Shown one piece after another: positions 56,384-64,000 of a stretch of 64,000 nucleotides of DNA (position 1 is its first letter; every line of letters starts with the position of its first letter). The notes beneath the pieces are model-generated. The model was not told the origin of the DNA. It did not search any database and saw only the letters and a list, made by a program, of their open reading frames with translations. A program made the position numbers and the translations under genes. The stretch is from Clostridium sp. SY8519 (GTDB taxonomy: Bacteria; Bacillota; Clostridia; Lachnospirales; Lachnospiraceae): NCBI RefSeq assembly GCF_000270305.1, contig NC_015737.1, positions 1,302,501-1,366,500 of the forward strand, given 5' to 3'.

Positions 56384-56502
56384 ATTATATCACAAGATAA
56401 ACGAAACTTGTAATACAAAAGAAACAATTATATTCAGATTGTAGTACAAAAGACCTGAATGCAACTGGAAATAAGTCAATTCCAAATTTGTGTGTAAATT
56501 GC
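56384..56502. repeat. 119-bp direct repeat, right copy
   Basis: Second copy of 54,279-54,397. It ends exactly where the terminal repeat of the downstream IS256-type relic begins (56,503), so the target was the edge of that element. Confidence 0.92.
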
Positions 56503-57818
56503 CTTCAGGTATAACTGTTGATAACTATGCTGCCAAGAGAGCAGCCTGTTCTTCGGCAATCAGATGCAGGTGATTTCGAACATCGGATTTCAGCAGCTTC
56601 TGATAGGATTCCTTGCTGAAGATTGCCTTCCTGGCCTGACTGATGCTGTTCTGTTCAATCAGGACAGATCACATCAGCCGGATCAGCGAGGCTTCATTTG
56701 AAAATATCCCGATAACGCCGGAACGCCGCTTCAACTCCCGGTTCAGCCGCTCGATATGGTTTGATGTCCGGAAGAAGCGACGTATCCCTTCCGGAAGCGT
56801 CATAACGGTCATAGCGCTTTCAAAGCCTTCGTTGAGACATTCCATTGCTGACGAAGCGGATTCTTGATAATCGGCGAGAATCTGATCCCGCTTTTGTCTG
56901 GCATCTTCGATCTTTTTGCAGTGGAACATCTCCTGCAATTCAGCACGGAGATCATGCCTGCTCTTTCTTCGGAGCTTTGTCAGCGATGTTCTTTGAAAAG
57001 TGAAACTGACACCGCTGCCACGGAACATCCGGAAACACTTTCCTGGCGGCATTGATAATGCCATCGTGAGCATCGGAAGTAATCATCATGAGACCGCACA
57101 GGCCGCGCTGTTTCAGCCCTGTCAGGAAATCTTTCCACGTCTCATGTGACTCATTCCGGTAGGCCGAGAAACCAAGGATTTCGCGCTTTCCATCGTCATT
57201 GGTACCATAGGCAATCATCAGTGCTTTCGAGACAACTCGACCGTCCTCACGTACCTTGAAGTACGTGGCATCGACTGTGAGGAACGGATAATTTCCTTCG
57301 ATTGGCCGGTTCCGGAAAGCAGCGACTTCCTTGTCGAGATCCTTGCAGACATCGGAAACGGCGGATTTAGAGACCGATGTGCCACAGAGCGTTTCTACGA
57401 CCCTTGCGACTTTTCTTGTGGATACACCGCTCACGACCATTTCCGCCATGGTCGTGACCAGAGCAGCCTCACTACGGGAGTAGTTTTCAAAGACCATCGT
57501 GTGGAATGGCTGGTTCCTGTGCCTCGGTACGTTCAACGTTATCGTTCCGATCCGCGTTTTGAGATCTCTGGTTCGGAAACCGTTTCTCGAGTCTGTACGG
57601 CTCTCTGAACGCTCATACGGCGCCGCCTGGAGCTGTTCCTGGGATTCGGCCTTGAGAACCGAATTCAGGCTTTCCTGAAGAAGAGTCCGGAAAGCGTCCT
57701 CCCGGTCGGCAGAAAGTAATTGTAGAATTTCGTCCTGATTCAATGTAATATTGAGTTGAGCCATTGGTTCTCCTTTCGGTACTATGTTGAATGTCGCGAT
57801 TCTCATTATACCTGAAGG
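56503..57818 (-). mobile_element. Decayed IS256-family element
   Basis: Terminal inverted repeat CCTTCAGGTATAA at the left (56,502-56,514) and its complement at 57,805-57,818. No target duplication seen. The transposase is broken by a frameshift near 56,990 and an in-frame TGA at about 56,667. Confidence 0.8.
56514..57764 (-). pseudogene. IS256-family transposase, frameshift and premature stop
   Basis: From ATG 57,764 (MAQLNITLNQDEILQLLSAD; AAGGAG upstream) through SRNGFRTRDLKTRIGTITLN, EGNYPFLTVDATYFKVREDG, RCQFHFSKNI. The frame then breaks after APKKEQA and continues as RRKSRHDLRAELQEMFHCKK and NHIERLNRELKRRSG, then TGA, then SVLIEQNSISQARKAIFSK to 56,514. Non-functional as it stands; differs clearly from the intact copy at 51,299. 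Confidence 0.85.
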
Positions 57819-57847
57819 ATGAGCCATTGGCTCTTTTGAATTATTGA

Positions 57848-58006
57848 ATTTACAGCATTATATGGACTCTACCTGAAATGGCAGGGCTATGAACAGGCAT
57901 CCCTGGCAGTGCAGAAAGTAAACTACGCCGTGAAGATGTATAAGGCTGTTGGATTCAAGACCATTGATGAGAATGCCGAAGAATATATCATGGTGTGCGA
58001 GTTATA
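57848..58006 (+). pseudogene. GNAT acetyltransferase 3' fragment
   Basis: LAVQKVNYAVKMYKAVGFKT followed by EEYIMVCEL and stop is the C-terminal end of a GNAT-family N-acetyltransferase. The N-terminal part is absent, cut by the IS256 relic. Confidence 0.7.
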
Positions 58007-58033
58007 AATCGGCATTTGAAGGAGGTAATCATA

Positions 58034-58345
58034 GTGAATGAATTTAACGAATATGTTCGTGAGGTTTTTTCCGCAGCCGGGGATATTGTCATAAAATCCA
58101 TGATGGGCGGATACCTTGTATATTTTAACAGTAAACTGATAGGTGACATTTGCGATAATGAACTGTTTTTGAAGAGAACGCCGACATCGGATAGGCTACT
58201 TGCAGATTCTTCCGAACTGCGTTATCCGTATTAAGGATAAAAGATACTAATATATGTATTTGATAGATTTGAAGATACGGCGTTTGTTCTGGAACTTCTG
58301 GATGATATGTATACAGAGATTCCTGCTCCGAAAAAGAAGAAGTGA
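58034..58345 (+). pseudogene. TfoX N-terminal domain protein, two in-frame stops
   Basis: GTG 58,034 with AGGAGG 8 bases upstream. FNEYVREVFSAAGDIVIKSM, GGYLVYFNSKLIGDICDNEL and LRYPY match TfoX_N. After YPY the frame has TAA and another TAA, then continues in frame as YVFDRFEDTAFVLELLDDMY and PAPKKKK to a TGA at 58,345. So stop mutations interrupt an otherwise complete 103-residue protein. Confidence 0.75.
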
Positions 58346-58354
58346 GGATGAAGC

Positions 58355-58896
58355 ATGACGCTTGAAACAGAAAGACTAATTCTGCGCCGCTGGGAAGAAA
58401 GCGATGCGGAGGATTTATACAAATACGCCAGCAATCCTGATGTGGGACCGATTGCAGGATGGGCTGTTCATGCGAGTGTGGATAATAGAAGAGAGATTAT
58501 AAAAAGGGTACTTTCTGCGCCAGAAACATATGCTGTGGTTCTGAAGGAAATAGGACATCCTGTTGGCAGCATAGGATTAATGCTCGGCAAGGCAAGTAAT
58601 ATCGGTATTCCTGATACGGAGGGTGAAATCGGATATTGGATTGGTGTTACATATTGGGGACAGGCCTTATCCCGAAGGCAGTTCGTGAGATAATGCGATA
58701 TGGCTTTGAAGAACTGAAGATCGAAAAATTATGGTGCGGGTACTTTGACGGAAACGAGAAATCAAAGCGTGTGCAAGAAAAATGTGGATTTCATTACCAT
58801 CACACTTCAGAGAATGTTCCTTGCGCATTGGAGGGCGTTCTACGAACAGAGCATATAACCTGTTTGACGAAAGAAGAATGGTTGGAGAAGAGATGA
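58355..58896 (+). pseudogene. GNAT (RimJ/RimL-like) acetyltransferase, frameshifted
   Basis: First frame: MTLETERLILRRWEESDAED to GYWIGVTYWGQ. Second frame: GLIPKAVREIMRYGFEELKI, KRVQEKCGFHYHHTSE. Joining them needs one extra base in GGACAGGCCTTATC (near 58,665), where the usual codons would be GGA CAG GGC CTT. Otherwise complete at about 180 residues. Confidence 0.8.
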
Positions 58897-58931
58897 TGCT
58901 TTTAATGCTTTATTTTCTGTTATCATAGGTA

Positions 58932-58971
58932 TTGACGGAGTGAGCTATATAGATTATGCTATATATAGCAT
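58932..58971 (+). promoter_or_regulatory. Promoter and palindromic operator of the toxin-antitoxin pair
   Basis: TTGACG (58,932-58,937), 17-base spacer, TATGCT (58,955-58,960) overlapping the perfect 16-bp palindrome ATGCTATATATAGCAT (58,956-58,971). The palindrome is the likely autoregulatory site. Confidence 0.7.
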
Positions 58972-58985
58972 AAAGGAGAGACGAT

Positions 58986-59339
58986 TTGTTCAGTGTGGAT
59001 TTTTATCGAGAAGAAGATGGAAGCAAACCGGTCGGTGATTTTATCCGAACACTTGACGTGAAGATGAAAGCCAAGGTCGTATCTGACTTGCATCGGTTAG
59101 AGATGCTGGGAAATGAAGCCAGATCTCCGCTGAGCAAGTTCCTTGAAGATGATATTTTTGAACTCCGCACGATACTGGGAAACAATATCGTGAGAATTCT
59201 GTACTTCTTTGATGAAGATGAGATCATTATTGCGACGAATGGTTTTGTCAAGAAACAGCAGAAAACGCCGCGGAGTGAGATTCTGCTGGCAAAGCAGAGG
59301 AGAACGATTTACTTGAAAAGGAAGGAGGGCAGACGATGA
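58986..59339 (+). CDS. higB: HigB/RelE-like toxin (phage-derived Gp49-like)
   Basis: 117 residues from TTG 58,986 (AAAGGAGAG a few bases upstream). DFIRTLDVKMKAKVVSDLHR, SPLSKFLEDDIFELRTILGN, NIVRILYFFDEDEIIIATNG and FVKKQQKTP are the Gp49-like toxin motifs. mRNA interferase activity is family knowledge. It overlaps the antitoxin gene by 4 bases, toxin first, the HigBA order. Confidence 0.88.
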   Translation: MFSVDFYREEDGSKPVGDFIRTLDVKMKAKVVSDLHRLEMLGNEARSPLSKFLEDDIFELRTILGNNIVRILYFFDEDEIIIATNGFVKKQQKTPRSEILLAKQRRTIYLKRKEGRR

Positions 59340-59629
59340 GTGATTTACAGGAATTGACCAATGAACTCATGCAGGATGCTGCGTTCAGAAGGGAATATGA
59401 AGCTCTTCAGCCGGAGAGAGACATCACGATGTCTTTGATTCGTGCGAGAAAGGAAGCGGGTCTGACACAGGCTGAGTTGTCTGAGAAAACCGGAATCAGC
59501 CAGGCAGATATCAGTAGACTGGAAAACGGGACACGGAATCCAAGCCTTGCGTTGCTTAATCGTATTGCGGAAGCGGTCAATTCGACGCTGAGAATAGAGT
59601 TTGTCCCGAATAAGCGGCTGGCAAAATAA
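59336..59629 (+). CDS. higA: HigA-like antitoxin, Xre-type HTH
   Basis: 97 residues. HTH block GLTQAELSEKTGISQADISR followed by LENGTRNPSLALLNRIAEAV. Overlaps the toxin (ATGA). Should bind the toxin and the palindrome upstream. Confidence 0.88.
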   Translation: MSDLQELTNELMQDAAFRREYEALQPERDITMSLIRARKEAGLTQAELSEKTGISQADISRLENGTRNPSLALLNRIAEAVNSTLRIEFVPNKRLAK

Positions 59630-59644
59630 TGCGTTGAGCAGGCC

Positions 59645-60064
59645 TTGATAATCATCCAGATCCGAAGATACATCCGGCTGACCGAGCTGATACCAGAACT
59701 CCTACAGCTGGTGGATGAAGAGAAGATGGGATTGAGATCAGCAGTAGAAATCTCCTATCTTGGCCATCTGCAGCATGACGTTTACGAATGTATGGAAAAA
59801 GATCAATGCATACCGACGCAGTCGCAGGCGATGCGGATGCGAAAGCTGCATGCAGGAAATCAGCTGAACAGAGCGAAGATCATTGAAATTCTGGAAGAAA
59901 GAAAACCAAATCAGGTTCCGAGAATCATCCTTCATGGAGAACGCTTCTGGAATATTATGCCGGAACACCTTCACAAGCAGGAGTATGAGGAGTATATCGC
60001 CGAGGCTATCGAACACTATAATCACTCCAGATTGCAACAGAGTCTGGCAAAGGCTGGCGATTAA
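59645..60064 (+). pseudogene. ParB-like protein, N-terminally truncated
   Basis: RRYIRLTELIPELLQLVDEE, EISYLGHLQHDVYECMEKDQ and RMRKLHAGNQ match the C-terminal half of ParB-like proteins of clostridial integrative elements. The ParB nuclease domain is missing, and only a weak TTG start is available. Confidence 0.65.
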
Positions 60065-60156
60065 CAGACCATCACACAATTGCCTGCCGGGATGAAAGCC
60101 TTTATCCTGTGAAAAACAATTACAGAAATAGCAGATGAAGATATGAGGTGTCAGTC

Positions 60157-60297
60157 ATGAGAAAGAAGATAAAGATTGGATTTACAGATGATGAAATAAG
60201 GATCATCGTCAGAAGTCTTGTAGAACTCAGAAACGAACTTCTTCGTGAAGGAAGGTATACCGATGCGGTGGATGAACTCCTGCTGAAATTCATGTAG
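60157..60297 (+). CDS. Small conserved protein of integrative elements (46 aa)
   Basis: 46 residues from ATG 60,157 with GAGGTG upstream: MRKKIKIGFTDDEIRIIVRS then LVELRNELLREGRYTDAVDE. This type of tiny protein is common in clostridial conjugative elements. Function unknown. Confidence 0.6.
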   Translation: MRKKIKIGFTDDEIRIIVRSLVELRNELLREGRYTDAVDELLLKFM

Positions 60298-60414
60298 ACC
60301 ATCATATTACAGTAATATCGAAGAACTGAATATACCGACACAGAGCCGCTTGCATTATGATTACAGGGTATGCAGGCGGCTTTTTGCATTTCTGCAGGCT
60401 GATACACCGTTACA

Positions 60415-61140
60415 TTGTCCGGTTCACAACGGAGCTGGGCAGGTATATCAGCCGGAAAGGCAGGAAAGTTTCACAATTACTCTTTGAATAACACGATGCT
60501 CATCGCAATGCAGCGCCCGGACGCAACGCTGGTATCGGTTATGCAGCATGGCAGAAGAATCACGGCAGAACTGTCTGTAAAGGTGAGCGGGAGATCAGGA
60601 TTCTGGCACCGTGCAAATACAAAGTCGAAGTCGAAAGCGGGAATGCCGGCGAGGAACCGAAAAGAGTGGAACGTCTCGGGTTCAGGATCGCTTATGTATT
60701 TGACATCAGCCAGACTGAAGGCAAAGACCTCCCTGATCTTGGCATGAACGAGCTGTCCGGAGATGTAAAAGGATATCGAAAACTGTTCAATGCATTGAGT
60801 AGCATCTGTCCGGTTCCGATGCAGTTCGAGGAGATAGAAGGCGGTGCAAAAGGCTATTATAACGATGCCGAAAAGCGCATCGCCATCAGGGAAGGGATGA
60901 GCCAGGCGCAGACCATCAAAACGATGCTCCATGAGATGAGCCACCAGAAACTGCATGCGAAAGAAGCACTGGACCCCGATCATCCCATCGACCGCAGAAC
61001 CAAGGAAGTTGAGGCCGAAAGCATCGCCTACACAGTATGCTGCAGGTACGGACTTGACACTTCCGATTACAGCTTCGGATATGTTGCCGGCTGGTCTTCC
61101 GGAAGAGACACAAAGGAACTGAATCCTTCACGTCATCGAC
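60415..61140 (+). pseudogene. LtrC/ArdC-like zincin protein, degraded
   Basis: First part FHNYSLNNTMLIAMQRPDAT is in one frame; the rest (VFDISQTEGKDLPDLGMNEL, GYYNDAEKRIAIREGMSQAQ, MLHEMSHQKLHAKEA with HExxH, SIAYTVCCRYGLDTSDYSFG) is in another from about 60,666. A block between them is missing. The 3' end is cut at about 61,140 by a junction with the next gene. Relic of a mobile element's anti-restriction or primase-like protein. Confidence 0.75.
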
Positions 61141-61144
61141 GCAG

Positions 61145-61690
61145 GTGGCACTGATCAGATGGCTTCTTAAGCCGGAGAAACGAATCCGGATCAACGAACT
61201 GATGAAAAACCTTGGCTACACGACCATGACAGAATCCCGTGTGGCTAAGCAGCTTGGAGCTACTGACTGCTTTGTTATCGAAAAAGATGGAACTGCCAAC
61301 GTTCTTGCTGCAAAGTATACGGCAAAAGAAACCTTTCTTAGATTGAAGGAATATATGATGTCGCCGGTTGAAACGGCGGGTTATATTGATCTTCCTACAG
61401 ATTTGGATGTCACAATAGCAGGGACAGAAGCTTTGTCTGAGAGAACCATGGTGAATCCGGGCAGGATCCATACCTATGCGGTGTATGGCATGAAACGAAA
61501 GGCGCTGCGCAGCGAGCTTGTGGATCCTGCAAGACAGGCATATGTGGAAATATGGAAGTATGATCCGAAAAAGCTGCTGCAGAATGATGGATACGCAGAT
61601 CCGGTTTCGATTGCATTAAGCCTTGAAAATACTAAAGATGAGAGAATCGAAGCTGCAGTAGATGAAATGCTTGAACAGATCTGGAGGTAG
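61145..61690 (+). CDS. Protein paired with a nucleotidyltransferase, possibly AbiEi-like; N-terminus probably truncated
   Basis: 181 residues from GTG 61,145, whose ribosome site is poor. Body blocks AGYIDLPTDLDVTIAGTEAL, TMVNPGRIHTYAVYGMKRKA and LVDPARQAYVEIWKYDPKKL. The start sits exactly at a junction with the LtrC-like fragment, so the original N-terminus (perhaps a winged helix) is likely lost. It is followed after 2 bases by the nucleotidyltransferase gene, the layout of an AbiE-type pair. No family firmly recognised. Confidence 0.5.
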   Translation: MALIRWLLKPEKRIRINELMKNLGYTTMTESRVAKQLGATDCFVIEKDGTANVLAAKYTAKETFLRLKEYMMSPVETAGYIDLPTDLDVTIAGTEALSERTMVNPGRIHTYAVYGMKRKALRSELVDPARQAYVEIWKYDPKKLLQNDGYADPVSIALSLENTKDERIEAAVDEMLEQIWR

Positions 61691-61692
61691 AT

Positions 61693-62430
61693 ATGGTACG
61701 CGGATTTCAGAGTTTCAAAGAGTGGTTCCTCGGATATGAGGATCAATATACCGTTATAGGCGGCGTTGCCTGCGATCTTCTGATGGAGAATGCAGGACAG
61801 GAATTCGGAGCAACCAAGGATCTTGATATGGTCCTAATGGTAGAGGCCCTTACCCCTGGTTTTGTCAGCAAGTTCTGGGAATATATCCGGGAAGCAGGGT
61901 ATGAACACCAAAACAAGAGCACTGGGAATGTGCAGTTTTATCGTTTTACAAATCCAAAAGACAGATCATGGCTGTATATGATAGAGCTGTTCTCCAGAAA
62001 ACCTGATGAAGTATTCCTGTCAGGAGAGCCGGTTTTGACACCGATACCTGTTGAAGAAGAAATATCGAGCCTTTCTGCGATCCTGCTCGATGAGACCTAT
62101 TATGCCTTCCTCAGTGATGGAAGAATAGTTATAGACGGAGTGCCGGTGCTGGAGGTTAAGCATCTGATCCCATTTAAGGCGAAAGCATATATAGATAATG
62201 TTATGCGTAAAGAAAACGGAGGGCAGATTGACAGCAAGAATATCAGGAAACATAAAAATGATGTCTTCCGACTATTGTTGATGTTGTCTGATAATGAAAC
62301 TGAACTGCTGCTGCCGGAAGCCATCAGAAAAGATATGCTGTTATTCGTGAGCATGATGACTGATGAACAGGTAGATGTGAAGGCGCTCGGAGGAGGCCGT
62401 CTTACAAAAAAACCTGCTTGTCAGATTTAA
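61693..62430 (+). CDS. AbiEii-like nucleotidyltransferase-fold protein
   Basis: 245 residues. VIGGVACDLLMENAGQEFGA followed by TKDLDMVLMVE resembles the GG...DxD nucleotidyltransferase motif. VLEVKHLIPFKAKAYIDNVM is like the AbiEii family's later block. It is likely the toxin half of a pair with the upstream gene. Confidence 0.6.
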   Translation: MVRGFQSFKEWFLGYEDQYTVIGGVACDLLMENAGQEFGATKDLDMVLMVEALTPGFVSKFWEYIREAGYEHQNKSTGNVQFYRFTNPKDRSWLYMIELFSRKPDEVFLSGEPVLTPIPVEEEISSLSAILLDETYYAFLSDGRIVIDGVPVLEVKHLIPFKAKAYIDNVMRKENGGQIDSKNIRKHKNDVFRLLLMLSDNETELLLPEAIRKDMLLFVSMMTDEQVDVKALGGGRLTKKPACQI

Positions 62431-62549
62431 AAATACTTATGGACTCTCAGATTAGTCAGCAATTCTTTTCGATGTTAATTTGCGTTGCTTGAAGAATGGC
62501 AGATGTTCCTTTACCTTGAAAACAGAGGAAAGGAAGGTGATTGATAGTG

Positions 62550-63182
62550 ATGCTCAATCAAAATATTAAAACAATCAGAAAGAATAAAGGTTACACACAG
62601 GAAGACCTTGCCAACCGGCTGCATGTGACGCGGCAGACAATTTCAAAATGGGAGAAGGGGTATTCCGTACCGGATGCTGATATGCTTTCCAGACTTGCAG
62701 ATGAGCTGGAGGTCTCAGCCAGTGAACTTCTTGGCGGTGAAGCGATAACAGCTGAAAAGAGTGATGCGGTGGTAGAGCAGCTGTCAAGGATCAATGAGCA
62801 GCTTAGCATAAGAAACCGCCGGGCCAAACGCATCTGGAAGACAATAATCATAGCGGCTGTCATAATATTCATTGTTATACCTTTAGCCGTTACCGTTCCC
62901 GGTTTAATATTGTATTCTTCGCATACAGGTGAATCAACCGGGATCGGGATAACTGAGTGGAACATATCAGTGGATGGAAAAAACTACGAATATGAGATCA
63001 GATACGACAAAAACTACAATATAGAATCCCGTTCAAGCGAAGGAGATCCTGTGATTGATGAAGGGCTGAACCTTGACTCTTATCATGATGCAAATAAAGT
63101 TAAGAAGGCGATTGAATCGTACGTTGAAGACAAGTGCGGAACATTTACAAGTGAGACAAAGGGGAGGGAACTGAAGGAATAG
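62550..63182 (+). CDS. Xre-family HTH protein with one membrane helix
   Basis: About 210 residues. HTH GYTQEDLANRLHVTRQTISK, WEKGYSVPDADMLSRLADEL; one membrane helix at about 105-128 (TIIIAAVIIFIVIPLAVTVP), then an extracytoplasmic domain. GTG 62,547 or ATG 62,550 both fit AAGGAAGG; the ATG is given. Related in layout to the broken gene at 63,376. Confidence 0.75.
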   Translation: MLNQNIKTIRKNKGYTQEDLANRLHVTRQTISKWEKGYSVPDADMLSRLADELEVSASELLGGEAITAEKSDAVVEQLSRINEQLSIRNRRAKRIWKTIIIAAVIIFIVIPLAVTVPGLILYSSHTGESTGIGITEWNISVDGKNYEYEIRYDKNYNIESRSSEGDPVIDEGLNLDSYHDANKVKKAIESYVEDKCGTFTSETKGRELKE

Positions 63183-63375
63183 AGAAGAGGCATTCTGCAC
63201 GTGCAAATAGTGATCAGAACTGATATTGCGGAGGTCATTCCGGCTTCCGCTTTTCAATATTAAAGGGATTTCTGTGCAGAAATTGCTTTTAAGTGCATAA
63301 AAATTATTGATGCAAAACGATTCTTGCTTTATAAAATCCCGAAAAACATCTATCATTAATGATGAGGTAATTGAT

Positions 63376-64000
63376 ATGACGTTGGGTAAAAAGATTACAA
63401 AAATCCGAAAAAAACATGGGATGAATCAACAGCAGTTTGCTGAAAAGTTCCATGTTACGCGGCAAACTGTTTCGAACTGGGAAAATGATAAAACTATCCG
63501 GACATATCTGTCTTGAAAATGATCAGCGATGAATATGATCTGTCTTTCGACTTCTTGCTTAAAGAAGATGAATCTTTTATCAAGAATGTTGATGATACAA
63601 AGAAGAAGCTGACTGTTTTCCGGAAGGTTCTTTTGCTATCTCTTATTATCCTTGCGACTGTAATAGTCGGTTTCTTTGTGCTTTTGCATGCCGCATTTCA
63701 ACCGACACCAGATGGAAAAAGATTAACAGCGATACCACGATTAGAATGTTGATAGACTTGCCGGAAGCAACGCCGTCGAGGGCTATTACTTATACCACAG
63801 ACATGAAAAGCGATAACAGTGGATATACGAGAGAGATAGAAAAGTATGAGAAAAAAACAAGAGGCGGCGTTGAAGGAGACATACCGGGCATAATTCTGAA
63901 GAACGATCCGGTAATAAGAATCCATTTTCAGGATCAGAATTATAACGATATAGCTCCAGAGCAAATCGTAAACGTTGATGCTGATATCACCAATATAATC
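63376..64000 (+). pseudogene. Xre-family HTH membrane protein, frameshifted, cut by window end
   Basis: HTH segment MTLGKKITKIRKKHGMNQQQ to NWENDKTI, then a one-base loss near 63,500 moves the frame to PDISVLKMISDEYDLSFDFL. A second shift near 63,700 leads to NSDTTIRMLIDLPEATPSRA and on to the window edge. It resembles the HTH gene at 62,550. The 3' end lies outside. Confidence 0.75.

Noticed and set aside
1..64000. CRISPR arrays, rRNA and tRNA genes
   Set aside because: No regularly spaced identical repeats with unique spacers and no tRNA or rRNA signature were seen; the repeats present are tandem or coding.

Overview
The window looks like a chromosome segment of an anaerobic, corrinoid-using gut-type Firmicute, most likely Lachnospiraceae (Blautia-like). 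Supporting signs are the anaerobic (cobalt-early) Cbi pathway, UroD-fold corrinoid methyltransferases with a reductive activator, TPP and cobalamin riboswitches, NiaR-type NAD control, and Clostridia-type mobile elements. The genus is inference. Bases 1 to about 37,700 are GC-rich, tightly packed core or metabolic genes. From about 37,800 to the end the sequence is AT-richer, full of insertion sequences, broken genes and surface or secreted proteins, and reads as a decaying accessory region.

Region by region. 1-2,860: truA (cut by the window edge), a LysR regulator and a UroD-like methyltransferase. 2,894-6,131: a TPP-riboswitch operon for uptake of a thiamine pyrimidine precursor (thiamine-binding protein, permease, lipoprotein, ATPase). 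6,353-8,517: a PfoR-like IIC membrane protein and a YhcC-type radical SAM protein. 8,728-20,761: an eleven-gene cobalamin operon (cbiD, F, G, H, J, ET, A, B, C, cobD, cbiP). 20,776-25,199: a PocR/AraC regulator divergent from a corrinoid protein, its ferredoxin-ASKHA activator and a DUF2284 protein. 25,330-26,911: a cobalamin riboswitch, a long leader and cobT. 27,018-31,103: a LysR regulator, an SSS symporter followed by two tiny membrane proteins, and a second UroD-like methyltransferase. 31,262-36,566: DAHP synthase, then the NAD genes nadA (frameshifted) divergent from nadB-nadC-niaR. 36,782-37,678: a repeat-bearing ferredoxin.

The accessory part holds an alpha/beta hydrolase, a broken cyclophilin-like gene, an IS3 relic, an aquaporin, a TetR regulator, an ISLre2 transposase, a possible diiron protein, a giant Cna-B adhesin whose signal peptide is out of frame at a run of eight G, a group II intron fragment, an IS256 element with an 8-bp target duplication, a DctM relic, a secreted protein, an IS1634-type element flanked by 119-bp direct repeats, a dead IS256 copy, and a graveyard of TfoX, GNAT, ParB, LtrC/ArdC and Xre fragments. 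Among these are an apparently intact HigBA-like toxin-antitoxin pair and a nucleotidyltransferase gene pair.

How the genes fit together: the cbi operon and cobT make corrinoid cofactor. The corrinoid protein, activator, UroD-like methyltransferases and symporter probably use it to import and demethylate an unidentified methylated compound. The PocR-like regulator between these two blocks is well placed to couple them. No MttB/MtgB-type methyltransferase is present in the window. The most notable items are the poly-G adhesin locus, the IS1634-type element with very long target duplications, the poly-A nadA frameshift, the multi-hairpin cobT leader, and short tandem repeats at six sites in or beside the metabolic operons.
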